Below are positions 1 through 4,065 of a DNA stretch of 23,553 nt, piece after piece (positions within the stretch are counted from its first letter, which is position 1; every line of letters starts with the position of its first letter). The translations under genes were made by a program, and so were the position numbers. The notes under the pieces are model-generated. The model was not told where the DNA came from. It ran no database searches and was given only the letters and a program-made list of their open reading frames with translations. The stretch covers positions 1 to 23,553 of IMG/VR virus record IMGVR_UViG_3300017724_000086; one strand, written 5' to 3'. Source of the DNA: a virus.

Positions 1-203
1 ATGCCTTGGGCATGAGTTCCGGGAACCTCTTTCTGTCGCTCTATTGAATGCAGTGTCGGGTGTCTGTATCCACTAGTAATGACGAAAGGAAATCCACAGT
101 ATGCCCTTAACTCGTCTAACTTCTCTAGGAACTCTTGTTCCATGTTGTTGGTGCCTGATTCCTGACAAGAGAATTCTTCTCTGGTGAAGTACTTAAGAGC
201 CAT
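1..203 (-). CDS. Peptidase M15-like protein, endolysin candidate (3' part missing at window edge)
   Basis: Reading the minus strand from the ATG at 203-201 gives an open frame of 67 codons that runs off the left edge, so only the N-terminus is present. It starts MALKYFTREEFSCQESGTNN, continues through an LDELRAYCGFPF segment to VITSGYRHP, and ends near GTHAQG. A Cys/Gly-rich start, an LDxLR helix, the ITSGYR strand and a later (S/T)H followed by G is the pattern of the Peptidase_M15_3 group (zinc D,D-carboxypeptidase/endolysin-like). The GTH histidine would be a zinc ligand; the C-terminal catalytic residues are outside the window. The start overlaps the upstream AT-hook gene by 11 bases, so the two are probably translated together. 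Such enzymes cleave peptide bonds in peptidoglycan, so lysis is the likely role. The family call rests on short motifs. Confidence 0.7.
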   Translation of the reverse strand, partial: MALKYFTREEFSCQESGTNNMEQEFLEKLDELRAYCGFPFVITSGYRHPTLHSIERQKEVPGTHAQG

Positions 204-588
204 CTACTATTTCTCCTTCAATAATGTCAGGTGTTGACACTTCAGCAGTACCTACTCCACTAATGTTGATCTGTATAGCGTTTCTACCGTTGTCTTTTAC
301 TACGTCTTTTTCAAAAGCACCTACAGGTAGTATACGGTCCATCACAAGTTTCCAAGCAGCAGCTTGATTCTTATGGTCATCGTCTAAAGCAGCATCAAAA
401 ATAGTCTCTAGCACTCTACGTGACTTAGGAGAAGCCAACATACGTGCCTTGTATTCGTTGATTATCGCTGCGTCACCTTTTGGACGACCTACTACACCCT
501 TGTTACCTGGCTTTACAGCAGCAACTTCTGACTTACGGGGTCGTCCTCGACCTCTTTTTTTAACAACTTCGGTCAAATCGTACCTCAC
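193..588 (-). CDS. AT-hook DNA-binding protein; small terminase subunit is possible
   Basis: The 131-aa product opens with a basic segment containing a classic AT-hook, GRGRPRK (residues about 13-19), and a second weaker one, GRPKG (about 34-38). A helical part with RVLETIFDAALDDD and AAWKLVMDRILP follows, then an acidic, beta-prone tail (INISGVG). The reading frame starts with GTG at 588-586; no in-frame ATG lies upstream before a stop at 618-616. A TTGACT/TATACT promoter on the same strand would start transcription about 30 bases upstream, so this is the first gene of the leftward transcript. AT-hooks bind the minor groove of AT-rich DNA. The size, position ahead of lysis and presumably packaging genes, and fold outline make a small terminase (packaging recognition) role plausible, but I see no diagnostic motif. 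A late regulator or nucleoid-binding protein is the alternative. Confidence 0.7.
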   Translation of the reverse strand: MRYDLTEVVKKRGRGRPRKSEVAAVKPGNKGVVGRPKGDAAIINEYKARMLASPKSRRVLETIFDAALDDDHKNQAAAWKLVMDRILPVGAFEKDVVKDNGRNAIQINISGVGTAEVSTPDIIEGEIVDGS

Positions 589-625
589 GACGGCTATAAC
601 ATAAATTATACCTAATTACAACTAT

Positions 626-654
626 AGTATAACATAAGTTTACACAAAAGTCAA
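626..654 (-). promoter_or_regulatory. Sigma-70-type promoter for the leftward arm
   Basis: On the minus strand, TTGACT (654-649) and TATACT (631-626) are separated by exactly 17 bases, each matching the sigma-70 consensus at 5 of 6 positions. The expected start near 619 leaves a leader of about 30 bases before the GTG at 588. No sequencing or mapping evidence; called from sequence only. Confidence 0.65.
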
Positions 655-751
655 GTTATTTTTTAGTTAATTTACAAAGTAGTAGTTTTACTAGTGTAAA
701 CAACAGGTTACATGAGCAGTAATTACCCTTCTTTTTTCTAATTTTGACCTA

Positions 752-780
752 TTTTGTACATGGGTGGCTACTACTATAAT
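752..780 (+). promoter_or_regulatory. Possible rightward promoter with a perfect -10
   Basis: A perfect TATAAT stands at 775-780. The -35 is poor: TTTTGT at 17-base spacing (752-757) or TTGTAC at 15-base spacing (754-759). Transcription from here would give a leader of about 340 bases before the first plus-strand gene. It could be an early promoter or simply an AT-rich coincidence. Confidence 0.3.
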
Positions 781-854
781 AATCATAGCGCAACAGGGGC
801 CCCCTCCTTGAGTTTACAATAGCAAACCAAAGAAGTCAAGTGGTAGTTTTTACA

Positions 855-1075
855 GTTGACACGGGTTGCAACTCATGTTAACCACTGGAGTTGGCACGGT
901 TATTGCATGAGGTGCCACACGGGAAACCTGGCATGGAGTTTGCATGGGTTGACAAGTGTGTGAGCTTATGTTGGTCCCTCTAGTTGCTACCTTTGTTTAT
1001 GTGCGCGTGTGCGAATACAATAGTTACCAGGTGTTGTCAATGTGAAATAATACCACAAATGATATGTTGACACGA
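855..1075 (+). repeat. Iteron-like GTTGNCA cluster
   Basis: Five copies in the same orientation: GTTGACACGG (855-864), GTTGGCACGG (890-899), GTTGACAAGT (948-957), GTTGTCAATG (1033-1042) and GTTGACACGA (1066-1075). Three share GTTG(A/G)CACG(G/A). Most lack a good -10 at the right distance, so they are not simply a row of promoters. They could be sites for a phage regulator or replication initiator. Confidence 0.5.
993..1021 (+). promoter_or_regulatory. Candidate early rightward promoter
   Basis: TTGTTT (993-998), a 17-base spacer and TACAAT (1016-1021). The predicted start near 1028 lies about 100 bases before the ATG at 1130. Together with the TTGACA at 1067 it is one of two candidates for driving the small-gene cluster. 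Confidence 0.45.
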
Positions 1076-1095
1076 GTGACAGATTCGGGCCTAAT
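1067..1095 (+). promoter_or_regulatory. Weak candidate early promoter (perfect -35)
   Basis: A perfect TTGACA (1067-1072) is followed after 17 bases by CCTAAT (1090-1095), which keeps only the last four consensus bases. The resulting leader of about 28 bases fits the first gene well, but the -10 is poor and the TTGACA is also part of the iteron-like cluster. Confidence 0.3.
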
Positions 1096-1129
1096 GAAGT
1101 CATCAGCAACCAAGACGGAGTAACACAAC

Positions 1130-1540
1130 ATGACAAAGAATCAAATTAAAAGCATCATCAACGGCGCAATGAGTGAACTGTATCCACTGCGTCACCTTGG
1201 CAACTATGACGTACTTGAAGAAATGTTTGAGTATGAGAAGAAACAGCAGCGCATCATGAACAGCGCCGCACCTTATGGAATCAAACCTGATCCGGTCGCG
1301 TTAGTTGCAAAGTATTTTGTTGTTAAGCATTTAATCAATGCGGTAGAGAATCCGCAACACTTCAGGCCACGCGACATACTACACTGCAAAAAGTCTTACC
1401 TGTTAGCTCATGCACTAGTTGACTCATATCCTGAAAGCGTGACAGCGAAGGTTCGCCAGATGTGCCGACACGTTGACTTGTCAGAACTTGAGTACACATG
1501 CGGTGAGATTATCCAACGAGAAAAGGAGTACGCAGCATGA
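1130..1540 (+). CDS. Hypothetical protein, first gene of the rightward arm
   Basis: The 136-aa product is not recognised. It is mostly helical and mixed-charge, with a KYFVVKHLINAV helix near the middle and a Cys/His-bearing second half (ILHCKKSYLL, RQMCRHVD, YTCGE); the cysteines are not spaced as a standard zinc finger. GGAG at 1117-1120 sits 9 bases before the ATG, which fixes the start. Its stop overlaps the next start (ATGA at 1537-1540). As the first gene behind the early promoter region it is a candidate early host-takeover or regulatory protein, but nothing in the sequence names a function. Confidence 0.75.
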   Translation: MTKNQIKSIINGAMSELYPLRHLGNYDVLEEMFEYEKKQQRIMNSAAPYGIKPDPVALVAKYFVVKHLINAVENPQHFRPRDILHCKKSYLLAHALVDSYPESVTAKVRQMCRHVDLSELEYTCGEIIQREKEYAA

Positions 1541-1674
1541 CACTAAAAGAAATTCTAGAGGCGTCAAGGCGTCTTGATAACATGACCGACTCTAACGATG
1601 TTCTAAAGGAACTTAGTAAGGTTGTCACTGATGACAATAAAGAGAAAGAAAAAGAAGAGGTTAACAATGATTAA
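1537..1674 (+). CDS. 45-aa micro-ORF, charged C-terminus
   Basis: An ATG inside the ATGA overlap with the preceding gene opens a 45-aa frame beginning MTLKEILEASRRLDN. It ends in a run of Lys/Glu, and its last codons overlap the next ATG. AAGGAG at 1523-1528 supports the start. The peptide is probably an amphipathic helix followed by an acidic/basic tail. Support is the operon pattern and ribosome site only; no family is recognised. Confidence 0.55.
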   Translation: MTLKEILEASRRLDNMTDSNDVLKELSKVVTDDNKEKEKEEVNND

Positions 1675-1765
1675 ACTCTTATTTATCAACGGAATTATCT
1701 TAGCGTTTAATGTCGTAGCAATAGGCGCATGGTCAATCTTAATCACATTGGAGGGTATAGCATGA
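1667..1765 (+). CDS. 32-aa single-pass membrane micropeptide
   Basis: The ATG at 1667 lies behind an AAGAAGAGG ribosome site (1652-1660) and overlaps the previous stop. The product MIKLLFINGIILAFNVVAIG continues with AWSILITLEGIA, almost entirely hydrophobic, so a single membrane helix is expected. It ends in the ATGA that starts the next membrane protein, which suggests coupled translation of two small inner-membrane peptides. The function is unknown; an accessory to lysis or to host membrane takeover is possible. Confidence 0.55.
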   Translation: MIKLLFINGIILAFNVVAIGAWSILITLEGIA

Positions 1766-1938
1766 ACCCAACACTAGTAGACATACTGATCTTATTTAGC
1801 TTTGTCCCTATATGGTTCCTTATCTTTGACGCTTACGAACGTTGGAACGATCCAAGGGCAAGACGTAAGAGACAACGCAAGGCACGACGTAAGGAGCTGC
1901 AGAAGACACTAGAGAAGCAAGGGAGGTTTATACAATGA
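1762..1938 (+). CDS. Small membrane protein with basic cytoplasmic tail
   Basis: The start at 1762 is preferred over the upstream in-frame ATG at 1729 because TTGGAGGGT (1748-1756) lies at the right distance and the start forms an ATGA overlap with the 32-aa peptide. The 58-aa product has one hydrophobic helix (about residues 5-24, VDILILFSFVPIWFLIF) and then a strongly basic segment, DPRARRKRQRKARRKELQK. By the positive-inside rule the tail is cytoplasmic, where it could contact nucleic acid or acidic partners. No family is recognised. Confidence 0.65.
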   Translation: MNPTLVDILILFSFVPIWFLIFDAYERWNDPRARRKRQRKARRKELQKTLEKQGRFIQ

Positions 1939-2162
1939 AAGACGTAGTTGATTGCTTCACTAGCTTTGACATGAACAAAGGTCAAACAAAGGTATTCTGT
2001 GGCTTCTCAGGCATTAACAATGCGCACATAGTGTGGAGACAGGACGGAGACTTTACCACCAACACACTCATATACAGTGACGCTGAAGACGCCTTAGAGG
2101 ACTTTAACACACGTAAGGAGTTCGCTCAGTCAATGGGAGTGTTAGACAGTGAAAAAGCGTAG
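1935..2162 (+). CDS. Hypothetical 75-aa protein
   Basis: It starts in an ATGA overlap with the preceding membrane-protein gene. The product is soluble, with a beta-prone first half (KVFCGFSGINNAHIVW) and an acidic helical second half (DAEDALEDFNTRKEFAQ). AGGGAGG at 1919-1925 precedes the start. No recognisable domain. The next gene starts 14 bases before this stop. Confidence 0.65.
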   Translation: MKDVVDCFTSFDMNKGQTKVFCGFSGINNAHIVWRQDGDFTTNTLIYSDAEDALEDFNTRKEFAQSMGVLDSEKA

Positions 2163-2343
2163 ACAGTACAGCGATTACCACATGTCGCAAACAGAGATTG
2201 CAAAGGTGTTAAACATGACACGGGCAGAAGTACAACACACGGAATATATAGCATTGAAAAAGCTAAAGCAATCTGGTAAGCTTAAGAAATTCTTTAATGC
2301 TAAAGACGACAAAGGGGACACAACGTGGCAAGAGATCAAATAG
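2149..2343 (+). CDS. Small helix-turn-helix protein resembling sigma factor region 4
   Basis: GTG start with GGGAG at 2135-2139, nine bases upstream. The 64-aa basic product contains MSQTEIAKVLNMTRAEVQHT followed by EYIALKKLKQSG. This has the shape of sigma-70 region 4.2: the bacterial form is approximately LEEIGxxLxVTRERVRQIExxALxKLR. The shared features are the first helix (TEIAKVL), the turn (NMT), the recognition helix (RAEVQHTE) and the trailing AL-KL-K. Region 4 normally binds the -35 element and the beta-flap. With only this module present, the protein may be a transcription regulator that acts on host RNA polymerase. It could also be an ordinary HTH repressor. The resemblance was seen by eye only. 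Confidence 0.65.
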   Translation: MKKRRQYSDYHMSQTEIAKVLNMTRAEVQHTEYIALKKLKQSGKLKKFFNAKDDKGDTTWQEIK

Positions 2344-2576
2344 ACATCTGGCAAGATGATTACGATGATATGGTAGAAGGTAAAGGCATTTATAGGGAGT
2401 ACGTAGAACCTGACGTAGAGCCTGATTATGGACGTATGAACGCCATCGTGGAAAAGATGGCTTTTACACTGGTAGACTTAAACCACCAGGAACACTTAAA
2501 GAAGCAACGCATGGAACAACTAGGTGAAGCAATAGATCACTGGAAGTACTTAACAAGAGGTGTAAAGAATGGTTGA
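2325..2576 (+). CDS. Hypothetical acidic 83-aa protein
   Basis: GTG start behind AAAGGGGAC (2311-2319), overlapping the previous gene by 19 bases. The N-terminal half is very acidic and Tyr-rich (IWQDDYDDMVEG, EYVEPDVEPDYG), and the C-terminal half is helical (MAFTLVDLNHQEHLKKQRME). The acidic face resembles DNA-mimic or adaptor proteins of phages only in general charge; there is no specific match. Confidence 0.65.
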   Translation: MARDQIDIWQDDYDDMVEGKGIYREYVEPDVEPDYGRMNAIVEKMAFTLVDLNHQEHLKKQRMEQLGEAIDHWKYLTRGVKNG

Positions 2577-2766
2577 ACAAATGTTACCAGCGCATCCTTT
2601 AGACTACTTTAGCGAAGCTGAGGCGGACTACATGATGGCAATGATTGAGGACTATGAGGTTGAAATGTTTAGACTTCAGGTTAAACAGAGGCTAAAAGAG
2701 TTAAACAGAGCCGAACTTGAGCGTAACATGCTCGATATTTACGGGGACGACTGGAAGAACTTATGA
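2569..2766 (+). CDS. Hypothetical 65-aa helical protein
   Basis: The ATG at 2569 overlaps the preceding stop by 8 bases, and its own stop forms an ATGA overlap with the next gene. The product is acidic and predicted all-helical (FSEAEADYMMAMIEDYEVEMF, then RLQVKQRLKELNRAELE). It has no cysteine cluster or membrane helix. Unknown function. Confidence 0.65.
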   Translation: MVEQMLPAHPLDYFSEAEADYMMAMIEDYEVEMFRLQVKQRLKELNRAELERNMLDIYGDDWKNL

Positions 2767-2951
2767 GATGTAAAGCATGCGACAGAATCTTGGAAGAAAA
2801 AGAAATGTTAAAGAAAGACAACCACGGAGAGTTTCTAGACCTATGCAATTACTGTTTATTTTCTTCTATTGATATTAATGTTGATAGTTTTGGTACTATT
2901 ACTGAAGATTTATTCTTGACAAATGATGATGATTCTGATACCCTCTACTAA
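2763..2951 (+). CDS. Small zinc-ribbon protein
   Basis: The 62-aa product has two Cys pairs, CKAC (residues 3-6) and CNYC (residues 28-31), separated by 21 residues. This is the arrangement of a treble-clef or zinc-ribbon knuckle, so one zinc ion is probably bound. An acidic tail (TNDDDSDTLY) follows. It is the last gene of the tightly overlapping cluster; the gene-free repeat array begins right after it. The second half is more AT-rich than its neighbours. The role is unknown; such ribbons usually contact nucleic acid or protein. Confidence 0.65.
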   Translation: MRCKACDRILEEKEMLKKDNHGEFLDLCNYCLFSSIDINVDSFGTITEDLFLTNDDDSDTLY

Positions 2952-3020
2952 AGTAGTACATAAGTATTAATTAAGTAGTAAACAGAAGTAGTTAAACTAA
3001 AGTAGTAAAACATAGTAGTA
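2951..3020 (+). repeat. AAGTAGTA direct-repeat array
   Basis: Five near-identical octamers: AAGTAGTA (2951), AAGTAGTA (2973), AAGTAGTT (2986), AAGTAGTA (3000) and TAGTAGTA (3013). Start-to-start spacings are 22, 13, 14 and 13 bases. The array is AT-rich and lies in a 124-base gap between genes (2952-3075); the first copy overlaps the last base of the preceding stop codon. A further copy occurs at 677-684 in the divergent control region. The same octamer also occurs by chance within coding DNA, so it is the spacing, not the word, that is notable. Confidence 0.55.
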
Positions 3021-3028
3021 AACTACAT

Positions 3029-3047
3029 AAGTACTCCTGAAGTACTT
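3029..3047 (+). promoter_or_regulatory. Hairpin in the leader of the 3076 gene
   Basis: AAGTACT (3029-3035), loop CCTGA, AGTACTT (3041-3047): a perfect 7-base-pair stem. The overlapping GAAGTACTTC (3039-3048) is a perfect 10-base palindrome, so the DNA could also be a dimer binding site. No T-run follows, so it is not an intrinsic terminator. The ribosome site CCAGGAG begins 11 bases downstream of the stem. Confidence 0.45.
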
Positions 3048-3075
3048 CTGTAGTACACCAGGAGATAACTTAAGT

Positions 3076-3330
3076 ATGATTAGAGACGAGTTTAGTGTGT
3101 ACGAAATAACCGGTGGTGACTACTCCATCTATCGCCTTGGCTACAGTGAGGCTAGAGACGTCGCTAACGAGATTATAAAGGCAGACCCTTATGGTGGTAT
3201 ACCTTTTGTTTTAAAGCTCGAGATGGACACTAGAGAGGCTCCTAACGACAGTGTGAGACTAAGTAGGTCTGACTTTGAACTGTTCCTGGAGAAAGCTAGT
3301 GATCCTTTCCCAACACCAGAGGACGACTAA
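3076..3330 (+). CDS. Hypothetical 84-aa protein
   Basis: CAGGAG (3059-3064) precedes the ATG. The product MIRDEFSVYEITGGDYSIYR continues with an ARDVANEIIKADP helix and a FVLKLEMDTRE strand, ending acidic (PFPTPEDD). It is soluble with a mixed alpha/beta outline. No family recognised. It begins a two-gene unit behind the AAGTAGTA array, and the next gene starts immediately after its stop. Confidence 0.65.
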   Translation: MIRDEFSVYEITGGDYSIYRLGYSEARDVANEIIKADPYGGIPFVLKLEMDTREAPNDSVRLSRSDFELFLEKASDPFPTPEDD

Positions 3331-3609
3331 ATGAAACAACCGGAGAACAACCATACTAAAATGTTTGGTAACGACGGACCCATAGGTAATGACGCAGAGA
3401 TCATTCTGTACTACGAACAACACGGACCAGCAGAGCCTGTCTTGCGTATTCCCTTTTGGTACTGCAAGGACGAATTAGGGATGTACGAGAACTTCGAGGC
3501 GTCAGTACATCGAACAGCCAAGGCACTCAAAGAGTCCTATACGTACTGGCCTGAAGGGTACGTTCATGTTCAAACCCTTATTAACGACGAATACGTAAAT
3601 ATGATTTGA
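3331..3609 (+). CDS. Hypothetical 92-aa protein
   Basis: The ATG follows the previous TAA with no gap; CAGAGGA (3316-3322) can serve as ribosome site. The product is aromatic-rich and soluble (EIILYYEQHGPAEPVLRIPF, then WYCKDELGMYENF), without a recognised domain. The -35 element of the ssb promoter overlaps its last codons. Confidence 0.65.
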   Translation: MKQPENNHTKMFGNDGPIGNDAEIILYYEQHGPAEPVLRIPFWYCKDELGMYENFEASVHRTAKALKESYTYWPEGYVHVQTLINDEYVNMI

Positions 3610-3635
3610 CTGTAAAAATATTAGTGTGGTATAAT
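3606..3635 (+). promoter_or_regulatory. Strong extended -10 promoter for the replication module
   Basis: TTGACT (3606-3611), an 18-base spacer and a perfect TATAAT (3630-3635) preceded by TGG, i.e. an extended -10 (TGn). This is the best sigma-70 match in the window. Transcription would begin near 3642, about 50 bases before ssb, and can continue through the replication genes to the terminator at 11143. Confidence 0.75.
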
Positions 3636-3644
3636 ATTAGTATG

Positions 3645-3669
3645 ACTAGACATGATCTAGTTGCAACCC
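3645..3669 (+). promoter_or_regulatory. Dyad and shared GTTGCAAC element at the ssb transcription start
   Basis: ACTAGA (3645-3650), spacer CATGA, TCTAGT (3656-3661) is a perfect 6-base inverted repeat at the predicted +1 region. It overlaps AGTTGCAACCC (3659-3669), the exact reverse complement of GGGTTGCAACT at 863-873 in the divergent control region. Placement just downstream of the -10 suits a repressor operator; the dyad could also act as an RNA hairpin. Confidence 0.45.
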
Positions 3670-3691
3670 AAGTAAAGCGGAGACTATTCCA

Positions 3692-4063
3692 ATGGCAGTA
3701 ATCGAAGGTATTTGTAACTTTAGCAACATTACACAGCACGACGTGTTCAACGGACAAGACACTGGTCAATTCTCTATGACCATTACAATGGACGAAAGTG
3801 ACGCCAGTGAGTTAGCAGCACACGGTGTTAAGATTAAGGACTACCAAGGTGCTAAGCAGCGTAAGTTCAAGAGTCGTTATGACGTAAAGACATTTGACGC
3901 TGAGGGTAATCCTTATGCAGGTGAGATTCCTTACAACTCTAAGGTGCGACTGAAGTACAAGCTAGGTCAACCACATCCTGTTCATGGTGTGGCAACGTAT
4001 TTAGAAGCAGTGAAAGTTTTAGAAGAAGCAGAGATGGAACTTGGTGAAATTGCTGACTTCTAA
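3692..4063 (+). CDS. ssb: Single-stranded DNA-binding protein (phage type)
   Basis: The 123-aa protein has an OB-fold-like strand pattern: VIEGICNFSNI, QFSMTITMDE, KRKFKSRYDVKTFDA-type strands, VRLKYKLGQ and a hydrophobic TYLEAVKVLE strand. The C-terminus is acidic and ends in Phe (EEAEMELGEIADF), as in T7 gp2.5, where the acidic, aromatic-terminated tail binds polymerase and helicase. Small DUF2815-like phage SSBs share this architecture. It should coat single-stranded DNA at the fork. It is directly upstream of the primase-helicase and is the first gene after the strongest promoter. No exact family motif exists for this group, so the call combines fold outline, tail and position. Confidence 0.75.
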   Translation: MAVIEGICNFSNITQHDVFNGQDTGQFSMTITMDESDASELAAHGVKIKDYQGAKQRKFKSRYDVKTFDAEGNPYAGEIPYNSKVRLKYKLGQPHPVHGVATYLEAVKVLEEAEMELGEIADF

Positions 4064-4065
4064 AC

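Larger units (their letters stand above)
589..1129. other. Divergent intergenic control region
   Basis: These 541 bases separate the leftward and rightward gene arms and hold no convincing ORF, tRNA or rRNA. Contents: a minus-strand promoter (626-654), several plus-strand promoter-like sites, five same-orientation GTTGNCA elements at 855-1075, an 8-base inverted pair GTTTACAC (638-645)/GTGTAAAC (694-701), a GC-rich AGGGGCCCC block (795-803) in otherwise AT-rich DNA, and the palindrome GTTGCAAC (865-872), which reappears beside the ssb promoter. It is the natural place for early promoters, operators and possibly an origin. No DnaA box was recognised. Confidence 0.7.

Noticed and set aside
638-701. 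GTTTACAC/GTGTAAAC inverted pair as an attachment site
   Set aside because: Arms are only 8 bases with a 48-base spacing, and there is no integrase or tRNA gene in the window.
795-805. AGGGGCCCC GC-rich palindrome as a terminator
   Set aside because: No T-run follows on either strand and the stem has no room for a loop; retained only as a curious feature of the control region.
3581-3769. 62-codon minus-strand ORF over the ssb promoter
   Set aside because: It covers a strong plus-strand promoter and the ssb start, with no ribosome site or recognisable protein.
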